Source: Persicimonas caeni (lineage in GTDB: Bacteria; Myxococcota_A; Bradymonadia; Bradymonadales; Bradymonadaceae). Taken from it: 64,000 nucleotides of DNA. The position numbers were made by a program, and so were the translations under genes. Below, piece by piece: positions 15,717 to 26,623 of this stretch (position 1 is its first letter; every line of letters begins with the position of its first letter). Under the pieces are notes generated by a model. The model saw nothing but the letters and a program-made list of their open reading frames with translations. It did not search any database and was not told the DNA's origin. The DNA is taken from assembly GCF_006517175.1 (NCBI RefSeq), contig NZ_CP041186.1, positions 5,917,074 to 5,981,073 on the forward strand. The letters run 5' to 3'.

Positions 15717-16811
15717 ATGGCACGACCCAACCTGAAGAAGCTCCGCGAAGAGGCCCAGTCCATCTACAGCGAGTACGGCGCGCGTTTCGCCGGCAAACCG
15801 CGGGCGACCCGCGACGTCCAGGCGCTCGACTCGATCATCGAGCGGCTCGAGAAGGTCATCAAGCGCGCGCGTACTTTGCGCAACGGCAAGACCAACCCGG
15901 CGTTGTCGTCGTTCTTGGAGCAGGCGCTCGAGAACCTCGAGACCTACGAGAACGAGCGCGAGAATATCCAGAAAGTCCAGTCGCAGGGGCCGGTCGTCGT
16001 CGAGGGCAGCCGGCTGGCGACCTGGGCGAATTTGCATTTCGGTCAGTATTTCAGGCATTTTGCAGGTAAGCCTCGCGCCACCCGTGACCTGGGTCTCTTG
16101 AACGAGATCATCTCCGAGCTCGAGCTCGTCGAGTCGAAGATGAAGGGACTCCTGGCCCAGAAGGACGTCGCCTCGGTCGAGGCGGACCTGGAGACGGTCC
16201 AAAAGAACCTCGAGGTCTATGAGGGCGAGCGCGAGAATATCATGAATGCACGCCAAAGCGGCGGGCTCGACGAGCAGGCAAGCTACCTGGCGATGGTCGC
16301 CAACGAGCAGTTCGCCGTCTACAACTTCCACTTTGGCGGCCGCCCGCGCGTGTCGCGCCGCTCGGGGCTTTTGCACCGAGTCATCGCCACCTTGCAGTCG
16401 GTGCGCGACCAGATGAGCGAGCTCGAGGACCAGGGGCTCGACTCGGAGCAGAACCGCAACAATATCGCGCTCATCGACGGGCAGCTCAAGACGTACCGCA
16501 ACGAGCTCGACAAGATCGACGAGGCGCGTCGCCAGACCGCCCCCAAGGATCTGGTTGGTCAACTGGGCAGCGCGGCCAACTGGGCGATGGCGCAGTACAA
16601 CGAGAACTTCGCCGGTCAGGACCGCGCCAGCCGCGATCTCGAGCTCCTGTCGCGCGTCTGTGACGAGATGCTCGACGTCGGCCGCCAGATGCGCGAGCTG
16701 AGCAATCAGCTCGACAATCGGGCCAACGAGGAGAATCTCGTCATTGTGTTGGACAACTTGATGCTATATCAAAACGAATACGAAGAAATTCAACAGGTTC
16801 AGGCCAGCTGA
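15717..16811 (+). CDS. Four-repeat coiled-coil protein of unknown function
   Basis: A 364-aa soluble protein without signal peptide, built from four tandem units of about 91 residues. Each unit starts with a conserved core: FAGKPRATRD at 24, FAGKPRATRD at 115, FGGRPRVSRR at 206 and FAGQDRASRD at 298. Each then has a long amphipathic helix and ends near a NLExYExERENI-like segment. I do not recognise the family. The regular helical repeats suggest a structural or scaffolding protein. The ATG at 15717 is preferred because upstream codons read into repeat element DNA, although no strong ribosome-binding site is visible. The next gene starts 41 bp downstream on the same strand. Confidence 0.75.
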   Translation: MARPNLKKLREEAQSIYSEYGARFAGKPRATRDVQALDSIIERLEKVIKRARTLRNGKTNPALSSFLEQALENLETYENERENIQKVQSQGPVVVEGSRLATWANLHFGQYFRHFAGKPRATRDLGLLNEIISELELVESKMKGLLAQKDVASVEADLETVQKNLEVYEGERENIMNARQSGGLDEQASYLAMVANEQFAVYNFHFGGRPRVSRRSGLLHRVIATLQSVRDQMSELEDQGLDSEQNRNNIALIDGQLKTYRNELDKIDEARRQTAPKDLVGQLGSAANWAMAQYNENFAGQDRASRDLELLSRVCDEMLDVGRQMRELSNQLDNRANEENLVIVLDNLMLYQNEYEEIQQVQAS

Positions 16812-16852
16812 GGCAAACTCGGCAGCCGTAGAGTGCAGATGGAGTGCTGGAG

Positions 16853-19783
16853 ATGGATAAGTCGAGCATCTACTGGAGCGCCAGTCGTCGGGCCGTATGC
16901 CTGATCGGCGCCGTGTTGTTGGCCGCAGGCGCCATGGCTTGTGGCGACGACAACGGGTCGAAGAAGGATACCAACAGCGAGCCTGACGCGGCCGACGTGA
17001 GCACCGACGTCGACGCGGGGTCCGGCGACGATGCCGGCGCTGACGTCGGCGGCGACGGCGGCGACAGCGATGCCGACGCCCAGGTCGACACCGGCCCGCC
17101 CGACGACGACGCCGACGGCGTGGCCAACGCCGACGACAACTGTCCCGACGCGGCCAACGCCGACCAGGCCGACCTCGACCGCGATGGCGTCGGCGACGTC
17201 TGCGACCACTTCGCCTCCATCCACGACCCGTCCAACCCCGACTCCTTCGAGACGACGGCCGAAGATGAGGCCAACATCTCGAACGACGCCCCGCGTGAGG
17301 GCGAGGCCTACGAGCTGTCGCTTCCGTTCCTGGTCGAGGGCAACGTCGGCGCGGTCGACAACGGCAACTCGGACCTCGACTACTACTCGTTCTCGGTCAG
17401 CGAGCCGACGCTGCTCCTGGTCCAGATCGAGTCGCGCGGCGACACTTACTGGCCCGGCGGCGTTCTCTTTGGCTACGAAGCCCGCAACGGCAACGTCAAC
17501 CGTTTTGCCCTGGGCGAAGACACCGGCGGCACCCATTACCGCGAGATGTTCCTTCCGGTGCCGGGTCGCTACTCGCTGGTCGTGACCGACGCGCGCAACA
17601 TGCTCAACTCGCCGGACGTCGGCGGCGACGGCTACGACTACACCGTCACCGCCAGCGCCGTGCCGATGCCCGAGCCCGAGACCCTCGACCTGCCCGCGGC
17701 GCCCGTCGAAAAGGACGTCGACCGCAAGATCCACATCTACGAGGTCGACGCGCAGGGCCTCGACGCGCTCACCGTCGCCTCGACGGGCGTGCCGCGCGGC
17801 GACAACTCCATCACCTTGCCGATGCTGGCGGTGTACGACCCCGACGAAAATCGGACCCTGTCGCTCACCTCGCCGTATCAGACGAACCAGAACAACGCCA
17901 AAATCGAGTACACCACCAACCTCGGTGACCGCGACCGCGTCTGGGTCATCGAAGATTACTGGCAGCGCTTCGGGCTCAACGACACCATCTTGGAGGTCAA
18001 CGAGGCCACGGTCGACGCGGAGTTCGAGACCTTCAGCGAGCCGCAAGACGAGCGTAGCAGCGAGCTTGTGTGGATGCAGCCCGGCGTGAGCGTCGAGGGG
18101 ACCATCGGTCCGCCGCGCACCGTCAGCAGCACCTCGCTCGCCCCCGACGTCGACTACTTCTTGGCTACCGTCCAGCCCGGCAGCCTGGTGACCTTCACGG
18201 TCGAGCCGACCGACGGCGGCGCGCTGCAGCCCGACGTCGACCTGGGCTTTTTGTACGAGCAGCAGGGCTCGAGCACCTTCTACTGGATGGAAGGCGGTCC
18301 GAACCTCGACAACCCCGGCGAGACGGCGACCGTCACGGCGTTCTACGACGGCTTTCAGGCCGGCGAAGCTGCTATTCGCATTCGCCACGAGCCCAACAAC
18401 AACGCCGAATCGCCCGAGGGCGGCCCCGGCTTCGAGTACACCGTCTCGATGGACGTCACCCAGCCGACGGCCGACGACCTGGGCCCGCTGCCAGCCGTCG
18501 TCACCGGCACCTTCGACACCCCGGGCGAGACCGATTTCTACACGTTCTCCGCCAGCGCCGGTGACCGCATCAACTTCCGGCTCGAGGAGAACAACTACTT
18601 TGGCCAGTTGACCGTCTACGACGCCGACACCTTCCAGCCGCTCATCCAGACCTACTCGTCGCGCGACACGATGATCGTCGAGGAAGACGGCGACTACATC
18701 GTCCACGTCGCCCCGTACAACGAGGAGCGTGACCCGACGTACACCTACGAGCTGGGCGTCGAGAAGATCTCGGCGACCGACCTGGGCACCACCCCCGCCT
18801 CGCAGAGCGGCGTGGTCGACAACGCGCCGTTCCCGGCGTGGTTCAAGATGACGGTGACCCCCGGCACGGCTTACGAAGCGACGCTCGCCGACGTGGCCGA
18901 CGGCACCCTCGAAGGGCGCATTCGCGTCTACGCCGGCGAGACGATGGACCAGCTTCGCGGCGGCGCCGGTCCGGTGCGCTGGATGGCGCCCGACGGCGTG
19001 AGCGAGGTGTATATCGAAGTGGCCGACGCGCAGAATCGCGGCGACGCTGGCTACACCTTCACGCTCGCGGTCGACGAGCTCGACTCGGCCGACTTGACCC
19101 TCGACACGCTCACCACCGGCCAGCTCGCCGACGGCGCGAGCCAGATGATCTACACGTTCAGCGCGCCTGAAGGCGCCGTGGGCGCTTCGGTCACCACCGA
19201 TGGCTCCTGGGAGCCGACCGTGGCGCTGGCCGACGCGGCCGATCTGCGCACCATCGGCGGCGTCGACGCACACGCCGGCCAGTTGTTCTACGCCGAGAGC
19301 AAGGCGCGCGATTACGCGCTCTTCGTCGGCGCGAGTGACGACACGCTCACCGGTCCGCTCGACTTCGAGGTCGAGGTGACCGTGCACGAGCCGAGCGCGG
19401 CCACCGCCGAGACCGAGCCCAACGACACTCTGGCCGACGTGCAGACCCCGCTGACCACCCCGGCGATCATCTCCGGGGCGTTCGACGACGCCAGTGGAGA
19501 TACCACGGACGTGTTTACACTCGACCTGGTCACCGGACAGCGCGTCTGGGTGATGAGCATCAACCGAAACAGCACCGACCTCTATAACCTCGACCCCGAA
19601 CTCGAGATCTACGACCCGTCGGGCACGCTCGCCGAAACCGACCGCGACGCCGGAGAGGCATTCTTCCCGGCGATTTACGCCTTCGAGGCGACCGCCGACG
19701 GCATCTGGGAGATTCGCCACCAACTCGAGTACGGCGGTGATACCGGCGACTACACGCTGTATGTCTTCACCTCTACACCGTAG
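16853..19783 (+). CDS. Large lipoprotein with type-3-repeat tether and PPC-like beta domains
   Basis: A 976-aa secreted protein. The N-terminal hydrophobic segment ends GAMAC, a weak lipobox; next is an Asp/Gly/Ala tether (about 30-85), then DDDADGVANADDNCPD and DLDRDGVGDVCD, thrombospondin type-3-like calcium loops. The rest is a series of beta-sandwich units carrying the signature of bacterial pre-peptidase C-terminal (PPC) domains, for example LDYYSFSVSEPTLLLVQIES, ETDFYTFSASAGDRINFRLE and TEPNDTLADVQTP. No catalytic domain is seen, so a binding or structural surface role is likely. The ATG at 16853 has GGAG eight bases upstream; a GTG at 16844 is the alternative. Its stop codon directly touches the glnE start. 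Confidence 0.78.
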   Translation: MDKSSIYWSASRRAVCLIGAVLLAAGAMACGDDNGSKKDTNSEPDAADVSTDVDAGSGDDAGADVGGDGGDSDADAQVDTGPPDDDADGVANADDNCPDAANADQADLDRDGVGDVCDHFASIHDPSNPDSFETTAEDEANISNDAPREGEAYELSLPFLVEGNVGAVDNGNSDLDYYSFSVSEPTLLLVQIESRGDTYWPGGVLFGYEARNGNVNRFALGEDTGGTHYREMFLPVPGRYSLVVTDARNMLNSPDVGGDGYDYTVTASAVPMPEPETLDLPAAPVEKDVDRKIHIYEVDAQGLDALTVASTGVPRGDNSITLPMLAVYDPDENRTLSLTSPYQTNQNNAKIEYTTNLGDRDRVWVIEDYWQRFGLNDTILEVNEATVDAEFETFSEPQDERSSELVWMQPGVSVEGTIGPPRTVSSTSLAPDVDYFLATVQPGSLVTFTVEPTDGGALQPDVDLGFLYEQQGSSTFYWMEGGPNLDNPGETATVTAFYDGFQAGEAAIRIRHEPNNNAESPEGGPGFEYTVSMDVTQPTADDLGPLPAVVTGTFDTPGETDFYTFSASAGDRINFRLEENNYFGQLTVYDADTFQPLIQTYSSRDTMIVEEDGDYIVHVAPYNEERDPTYTYELGVEKISATDLGTTPASQSGVVDNAPFPAWFKMTVTPGTAYEATLADVADGTLEGRIRVYAGETMDQLRGGAGPVRWMAPDGVSEVYIEVADAQNRGDAGYTFTLAVDELDSADLTLDTLTTGQLADGASQMIYTFSAPEGAVGASVTTDGSWEPTVALADAADLRTIGGVDAHAGQLFYAESKARDYALFVGASDDTLTGPLDFEVEVTVHEPSAATAETEPNDTLADVQTPLTTPAIISGAFDDASGDTTDVFTLDLVTGQRVWVMSINRNSTDLYNLDPELEIYDPSGTLAETDRDAGEAFFPAIYAFEATADGIWEIRHQLEYGGDTGDYTLYVFTSTP

Positions 19784-22700
19784 ATGACCACCCAACACTT
19801 CGAGAAAGCCCGCCTTCTCGCGCTGCGCGAGCGCTCCGGCGACCCCGATCGACTCGACGGGCTCGTCGAGCGACTCGCTGCCTGCGTCGAGAACGGCGGG
19901 CTTTCTTCGTCCAACGCCAAACTCGCCCTCGAAGAGCTAGCACATGCGCCCGAGCCGGCCGACACGCTGTTCCACCTGGTGCAGCTATGTGAGTCGGGCA
20001 AGGGCAAGCTCGTGCTCGCCGAGCCCGAGACAGTGGAGACGTTTCTCAAGCTCGCCGCCCAGGGCGAGCATCCGGCGCGCACTCTGCAACATCGGCCGGA
20101 GGAGCTGTCGTATTTGGCCGGCGCCCGCTCGACGAACCTGGTGCGCGGGCTCGACTCGCTCAAAGGCGAGCTGCACGGCCACATCGAGGCCGCGGTGGCC
20201 GAAGGCGCCGACCGCGAAGAGGCGGTCTTCAACGAGCTTCGCCGCCTCAAGCGCCGCGAGTCGCTGCGCATCTTTTTGCGCGAGGTCGAGAACCTGAGCT
20301 CGGTGCGCCAGACGACCGCCGAGATCGCCGAGCTCGCCGAGGCCTGCCTCGACGTGGCGGTGGTCCAGGGCGCCGAGGTGCTCGGGCGCCCCGAGCTCGC
20401 CGAGCATTTCTGCGTGCTCGGTATGGGCAAGCTGGGCGGCCGCGAGCTCAACTTCAGCTCCGACGTCGACCTCATCTACGTCTCGTCGAACGAGGCGGCC
20501 GTCGACGCCGACGTCAAGACCGGCGTCGACGCGCTCGCGCGCTGGGTCACCAAGGCCATGGAGTCGGTCACCGAGGAGGGCTACGTCTTTCGCGTCGACC
20601 TTCGCCTGCGGCCCGAGGGGAGCAAAGGGCCGCTGGTGCACTCACTCGGCGCCATGGTCGACTACTACCTGAACTGGGGGCGCACCTGGGAGCGCAGCGC
20701 CATGGTCAAAGCGCGCCCGGTCGCCGGCAACCGGCAGATGGGCGAGGAGCTGTTGGTCGACCTCGAGCCATTCATGTACCGGCGCTACCTCGACTTCAAC
20801 GTCCTCGACGAGTTGCGGGCGATGAAGGAGCAGATCAACCGCAACGCGCACGTCTCGGCGGTCGTGGGCATCGAAGAGGACAAGGTCGACAAGCCCGAGC
20901 GCCGAGCCGAGAAGAAGCAGTCGAGTTCGTCGTCGCTGCAGGACCGACTCCGCCGCAAGATGCGCCGCGGCGGTGGATCCAAGAGCACACGGCTGGGGCG
21001 AGCGTCGCGCTTTTCGCTGTCGAAGAAGAACCACGACGAGGCGCCGACCGAACCCGAGTCCACTGAGGGGGCGCCTGCCAAAACGCCGGCGCCTTCGACC
21101 GGCTCGCCGTACGGCTGGGACGTCAAGATCGGCGTGGGCGGCATTCGCGAGATCGAGTTTTTCGTCCAAGCGCTCCAGCTCATCCACTGCGGCACGCGCC
21201 CCTCGCTGCGCGTGCGCCGCACCCTCGATGCGCTCGACCGATTGCTCTACGCCGGGCTGATTACCCACGACGACCACGCCGTGCTCGCCGATGCTTACGA
21301 TCTGTTTCGCCGCGTCGAGCACCGCGTGCAGATGGAGCACGACCGCCAATCGCACCGATTGCCCGCCGACGCGGCCGGCTTCGAGCGCCTGGCCCGGCGC
21401 ATGCTCACCGACGCCGACGAGCTGCGCGAGCGGCTGACATTCTTCCGAAAGAAGGTCGGGGCGATGTTCGAGCGGCTCTTCTCGGAATCGGCGCAGAGCC
21501 CTGAGGAGCCCACCGTGCGCGAGTCGCGCCCCACCGAGCTCGCCACGGTTCTGGGGGCGCCGCCAGAGCACTTATTCGACGCGGCGGTCATCGATGCGCT
21601 GACCGAGGTCGGCTTTCGGCGGCCGCGACAGGTCGCCGGCCAGCTCCAGATGCTTCGCGACAAGACCTACGGCCCGTTCGGCCGCCGCGCGGGGACCGAG
21701 CAGAGCCAGCTGAGCCGTTTCATCATGCAGGCCTGCGCCACGGCGCCGAATCCCGACCAGGCGTTCAGCTACTGGTCGCGCCTGTCGACGGTCGTCGGCG
21801 AGCGGCCCGGCTTCTACGACATGCTCTTCGAGAACCCGCACGCCACGCGCCTGCTTTTGCATGTGTTCGGGTCGAGCGATTTTCTCGCCTCCATCGTCAT
21901 GCGCGAGCCGAACGTCATCGACTACCTGCTCGGCGCAGGCACGGTGGCCATCGTGCGCGAGAAAGACGAGATGGTACGCGAGCTCGAACGGCGGCTTACG
22001 GGTATCCACGATCCGAGCCATCGGCTGGGGCGCATGCGTCGCTTCCACCAGGAAGAGGTGCTCAGGATCGCGCTGCACGAGGTCGCCGGCGCCTGCGATA
22101 TCGGCGAGACGGTGCGCCAATTGTCGATGCTCGCCGAGGTGGTCATCGATCTCATCTTGGGCGAGGTCTACGCCAACCTCGCCCAGCGCCTCGACGCCAC
22201 GCAGGGCGGGCTTCCGAGCGTCGACGAGCTGCCTTTTGTCGTGCTCGCCATGGGCAAGCTCGGCGGGCGCGAGCTCACCTTCGGCAGCGATCTCGACATC
22301 ATCTTCGTCTACGAGCCCGACGAGAAGGTCGGCCTCGACCACCAGTTCTTTGCGCGCATGGCCCAGCGCCTGGTCCGCAACCTGTCGTCGGTCAGCGAGC
22401 ACGGAAAGCTGTACGACGTCGACACCCGGCTTCGTCCCTCGGGGCGACAGGGCACGCTCGTCGTCAGCCTGGAGGCCTTTCGCGAGTACCACGAGACGCG
22501 CGCCGATCTGTGGGAGCGCCAGGCGTTGATTCGCGCTCGCGCTTTGACCGGGCGTGCCGACCTTCGAGAACGGCTCACCAGGCTTCGCGACGAACTCGCC
22601 TTCGAGAAGCCGGTGCCGGACGACGCCCGCGAACAGTTTCGCGCGATGCGCGATCGCATGGTCGAGCATCTTACGGGGGAGGGCGAAGGCTTCGACATCA

Positions 22701-23164
22701 AAGCCGACCCCGGAGGCATGATCGACGTCGAGTTCCTGACTCAGTATTTGCAACTTGTCTATGGCGGCCGGCTCGAGTCGAGCGAGATGCAGCCTTCCCA
22801 GGCGCGTGGCGAACAGGTCATCGAAGGTGTGCGCAGCCAGAATACCCTGCGCGCGCTCGTCGGACTGGCCGAGGCTCCCGAGTTGGCCGACCTCGAGCCG
22901 CAGGCCGACTACGTCGCCTTGCTCGACGACTACCGTACGCTGCGCCGCATCGAGGCGCGGCTTCGCATGAGCGACCAGCGAGGCACGAATCGCGTGCCCC
23001 ATGACGAGGACGAGCAACATATTTTGGCCCGCCGCTTGGGCTACCAGGGTAGCGGGGCGCGCCGGCAACTGCAGGCCGAACTCGACGCCCTCAGCGCGCG
23101 CGTACAGCAGGTGTTCGAGGTGTTGCTCGGCGCGAACATTGACAGCCCCCAGCCCAGCGACTAG
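19784..23164 (+). CDS. glnE: Bifunctional glutamine synthetase adenylyltransferase/deadenylase
   Basis: An 1126-aa regulator that adenylylates glutamine synthetase, and removes the AMP by phosphorolysis, in response to PII signals. The two nucleotidyltransferase domains carry GMGKLGGRELNFSSDVDLIY (from about 212) and AMGKLGGRELTFGSDLDIIF (from about 822), each with the G-[GS]-x9-D-x-D pattern. The connecting region has GVGGIREIEFFVQALQLIHC, and a matching PGGMIDVEFLTQYLQLVYGG lies in the second half. An insertion of about 80 residues (roughly 366-443), rich in Ser, Lys, Arg and Pro, interrupts the N-terminal half before GWDVKIGVGG and is not usual. The ATG immediately follows the TAG of the preceding gene, with no ribosome-binding site of its own visible, so translation may be coupled. 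Confidence 0.93.
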   Translation: MTTQHFEKARLLALRERSGDPDRLDGLVERLAACVENGGLSSSNAKLALEELAHAPEPADTLFHLVQLCESGKGKLVLAEPETVETFLKLAAQGEHPARTLQHRPEELSYLAGARSTNLVRGLDSLKGELHGHIEAAVAEGADREEAVFNELRRLKRRESLRIFLREVENLSSVRQTTAEIAELAEACLDVAVVQGAEVLGRPELAEHFCVLGMGKLGGRELNFSSDVDLIYVSSNEAAVDADVKTGVDALARWVTKAMESVTEEGYVFRVDLRLRPEGSKGPLVHSLGAMVDYYLNWGRTWERSAMVKARPVAGNRQMGEELLVDLEPFMYRRYLDFNVLDELRAMKEQINRNAHVSAVVGIEEDKVDKPERRAEKKQSSSSSLQDRLRRKMRRGGGSKSTRLGRASRFSLSKKNHDEAPTEPESTEGAPAKTPAPSTGSPYGWDVKIGVGGIREIEFFVQALQLIHCGTRPSLRVRRTLDALDRLLYAGLITHDDHAVLADAYDLFRRVEHRVQMEHDRQSHRLPADAAGFERLARRMLTDADELRERLTFFRKKVGAMFERLFSESAQSPEEPTVRESRPTELATVLGAPPEHLFDAAVIDALTEVGFRRPRQVAGQLQMLRDKTYGPFGRRAGTEQSQLSRFIMQACATAPNPDQAFSYWSRLSTVVGERPGFYDMLFENPHATRLLLHVFGSSDFLASIVMREPNVIDYLLGAGTVAIVREKDEMVRELERRLTGIHDPSHRLGRMRRFHQEEVLRIALHEVAGACDIGETVRQLSMLAEVVIDLILGEVYANLAQRLDATQGGLPSVDELPFVVLAMGKLGGRELTFGSDLDIIFVYEPDEKVGLDHQFFARMAQRLVRNLSSVSEHGKLYDVDTRLRPSGRQGTLVVSLEAFREYHETRADLWERQALIRARALTGRADLRERLTRLRDELAFEKPVPDDAREQFRAMRDRMVEHLTGEGEGFDIKADPGGMIDVEFLTQYLQLVYGGRLESSEMQPSQARGEQVIEGVRSQNTLRALVGLAEAPELADLEPQADYVALLDDYRTLRRIEARLRMSDQRGTNRVPHDEDEQHILARRLGYQGSGARRQLQAELDALSARVQQVFEVLLGANIDSPQPSD

Positions 23165-23235
23165 CGATAGAGAAAACGCATGGGCAGCGTGGGTCAAGCG
23201 CAGCTTTCACGACGTATTCGCCGCACGGAGTAAAC

Positions 23236-24159
23236 GTGGGTATCAAATCGGATAAAATTTGGCTCGATGGGGAGTTCGTCGACTTTGAAGACGCGAACGT
23301 CCACATCCTGACGCACACGTTGCACTACGGGCTCGGAGCGTTCGAGGGCATTCGCTGCTACCAGCGCGAAGACGGCAAGAGCGCCATCTTCCGCCTCTCG
23401 GAGCATATCCGCCGCCTCATCGAGTCGTGCAAGATCTGCACGATCGACGTGCCGTTCACCCAGGAGCAAATCGAGCGCGCCTGCATCGAAACCGTCAAGG
23501 TCAACGGCTTCGAAGATTGCTATCTGCGCCCGCTCGTCTTCTTGGGCCACGGCGAGATGGGCCTCTCCGCCACCAGCAACAAGGTGCGCGTGGCCGTCAT
23601 CGCCTGGAAGTGGGGCGCGTATCTGGGCGACGAGGGCCTCGAGAAGGGCATTCGGGCGAAGGTGTCGAGCTTCAACCGCCACCACGTCAACTCGAGCATG
23701 GTCAAGGGCAAGATCAACGGCCAGTACGTCAACAGCATCCTGGCCAAGCGCGAAGTCATGGCCGCCGGCTACGACGAGGCGATCATGCTCGACACCGACG
23801 GTTATATCTCGGAGGCCTCCGGCGAGAATATCTTCATCGTCTACCGCAACCGGCTGTTCACCACGCCGATCGGATCGTCGATCTTGGGCGGCATCACCCG
23901 CGACACGATCGTGACGCTGGCCAAGGAGCGCGGCATCTCCATCATCGAGCAGCGCTTCACCCGCGACATGCTCTACACCGCCGACGAAATCTTTATGGTG
24001 GGCACCGCCGCCGAGATCACGCCGGTGCGCGAGCTCGACGAGCGCACCATCGGCGACGGCACCGTCGGCCCGGTCACCAAGGCGCTGCAGGCCGCTTATT
24101 TCGACCAGGTGAAGGGATCGTCGACCGACCATCCCGAGTGGCTGGCTATTGTCGAATAA
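23236..24159 (+). CDS. ilvE: Branched-chain amino acid aminotransferase
   Basis: A 307-aa fold-type IV PLP enzyme that interconverts Val, Leu and Ile with their 2-oxo acids using 2-oxoglutarate/glutamate. Landmarks are HTLHYGLGAFEGIRCYQ near the N-terminus, the likely PLP lysine Lys159 in VKGKINGQYVNS, and DGYISEASGENIFIV with GSSILGGITRDTIV binding the cofactor phosphate. Length is usual. The GTG at 23236 has GGAG five bases upstream. It stands 71 bp after glnE and 93 bp before the aldolase gene on the same strand, so co-transcription with glnE is possible; no terminator is visible between them. Confidence 0.95.
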   Translation: MGIKSDKIWLDGEFVDFEDANVHILTHTLHYGLGAFEGIRCYQREDGKSAIFRLSEHIRRLIESCKICTIDVPFTQEQIERACIETVKVNGFEDCYLRPLVFLGHGEMGLSATSNKVRVAVIAWKWGAYLGDEGLEKGIRAKVSSFNRHHVNSSMVKGKINGQYVNSILAKREVMAAGYDEAIMLDTDGYISEASGENIFIVYRNRLFTTPIGSSILGGITRDTIVTLAKERGISIIEQRFTRDMLYTADEIFMVGTAAEITPVRELDERTIGDGTVGPVTKALQAAYFDQVKGSSTDHPEWLAIVE

Positions 24160-24252
24160 GAAAAACTTGATGTGTCGTAAATCGGGATCAAGTTCCCGCA
24201 CTGACTTCGTCCAATTCGGGTTCGCATAATCCAATCAAAGGAAGGATACGCC

Positions 24253-25332
<1,080 letters not shown>

Positions 25333-25353
25333 CGCGTAGATGCAAGAACGACG

Positions 25354-25389
25354 AAAACCCCGGAGCGGCCATCCGCTCCGGGGTTTTTT
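25354..25389. terminator. Bidirectional intrinsic terminator
   Basis: A perfect 15-bp stem (AAAACCCCGGAGCGG with CCGCTCCGGGGTTTT) closes a 4-base CCAT loop, with T tracts on both strands. It lies between the convergent aldolase and alcohol dehydrogenase genes and can stop transcription from either side. Confidence 0.95.
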
Positions 25390-25407
25390 GTTGTCCGAGG
25401 TACGCGC

Positions 25408-26580
25408 TTACGGATGCAGCACCACTTTGATGCAGTTGTTGCGCTTGTGCTTGAACATCTCGTAGGCCGCCGGCGCTTCGACCAGGGGCACACGGTGGCT
25501 GATGATGAACGACGGGTCGATGTCGCCGTCTTCGATGTGGCCCATCAGCTTGTTCATGAACCGCTGCACGTGCGTCTGACCCATCTTGAAGGTCAGGCCT
25601 TTGCCGAAGGCCGCGCCCATGGGCATCTTGTCGATGATGCCGCCGTAGACGCCCGGGATGGAGACGGTGCCGCCTTTGCCGCACGCTTGGATGGCCTGGC
25701 GCAGCGCGTTGGGCCGGTCGGTCTCCAGACGCAGGGTCTGCTTGGCCTTGTCGTAGAAGTGGTCGGCGGCGTTGAATCCATGCGCCTCCATACCCACCGC
25801 CTCGATGACTGCGTCGGGGCCTCGCCCGCCGGTCATCTCCTTGAGCTCGGAGAGCACGCTCGTCTTCTCGAAGTGAAGCGGCTCTGCGTCGGCGTCGCGG
25901 CGCGCTTTCTCGAGGCGCTCGGGCACGTGGTCGATGGCGATGACGCGCTCGGCGCCGAGCAACTTGGCGCTCTTCATGGCGAAGAGGCCCACTGGACCGC
26001 AACCCCACACGGCGACCGTGTCGCCCGACTTGATATTGCAGTTGAGCGCGGCCTGGTAGCCGGTCGGAAAGATGTCCGACAAAAAGAGCGCCTGCTCGTC
26101 GGTCACCCCGTCGGGCACCTTCATCGGGCCGACGTCGGCAAAGGGCACGCGCATGTACTCGGCCTGGCCGCCGGCGTAGCCGCCCAGCATATGCGAGTAG
26201 CCGAAGATACCCGCCGGCGAGTAGCCGTAGGCCGCTTCGGCCATGTGCGCATTGGGGTTGGAGTTGTCGCACAGGGCGTGCTGCTCGTGCTTGCAGTAGT
26301 GGCAACTGCCGCAGGCGATCGGAAACGGGATGACCACCCGGTCGCCCACCGTCAGGTTGTCGACCTCGTTGCCGATCTCGACGACCTCGCCGATCACCTC
26401 GTGGCCGATGATATCCCCCTCCTGCATGGTGGGGATATAGCCGTCATACAGGTGCAAGTCCGACCCGCAGATGGCCGACAGCTTGACCTTGATGATGCAG
26501 TCGCGTGAGTTGAGGATCTTGGGGTCCGGGACCTCGCGGACCTGAACGTCGTGTTTTCCCATCCAGCATACGGCGCGCAT
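25408..26580 (-). CDS. Zinc-dependent alcohol dehydrogenase (formaldehyde/threonine dehydrogenase-like)
   Basis: A 390-aa medium-chain dehydrogenase. The catalytic zinc ligands are probably Cys38 in AICGSDLH and His60-Glu61 in [10 protein letters not shown]. The structural zinc site is Cys90, Cys93, Cys96 and Cys104. The NAD-binding motif is [20 protein letters not shown]. The subgroup resembles glutathione-independent formaldehyde dehydrogenase-like proteins common in Proteobacteria; the true substrate is uncertain. CGAGG precedes the ATG at 26580. It follows the SRPBCC gene by 43 bp on the same strand, a pairing I recall from other genomes, so the two are likely co-transcribed. Confidence 0.9.
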   Translation of the reverse strand: MRAVCWMGKHDVQVREVPDPKILNSRDCIIKVKLSAICGSDLHLYDGYIPTMQEGDIIGHEVIGEVVEIGNEVDNLTVGDRVVIPFPIACGSCHYCKHEQHALCDNSNPNAHMAEAAYGYSPAGIFGYSHMLGGYAGGQAEYMRVPFADVGPMKVPDGVTDEQALFLSDIFPTGYQAALNCNIKSGDTVAVWGCGPVGLFAMKSAKLLGAERVIAIDHVPERLEKARRDADAEPLHFEKTSVLSELKEMTGGRGPDAVIEAVGMEAHGFNAADHFYDKAKQTLRLETDRPNALRQAIQACGKGGTVSIPGVYGGIIDKMPMGAAFGKGLTFKMGQTHVQRFMNKLMGHIEDGDIDPSFIISHRVPLVEAPAAYEMFKHKRNNCIKVVLHP

Positions 26581-26623
26581 AAGTGCCTCGTTGAGCTAGG
26601 AGTCTCGATTGGTGGCGGTCGGT

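Noticed and set aside
16799-19798. 999-aa open frame on the minus strand opposite the PPC-domain lipoprotein
   Set aside because: It mirrors the plus-strand gene codon for codon, has no recognisable motif and no ribosome-binding site; high GC content keeps antisense frames open.
21572-23197. 541-aa minus-strand frame opposite glnE
   Set aside because: Antisense shadow of a confidently identified gene.
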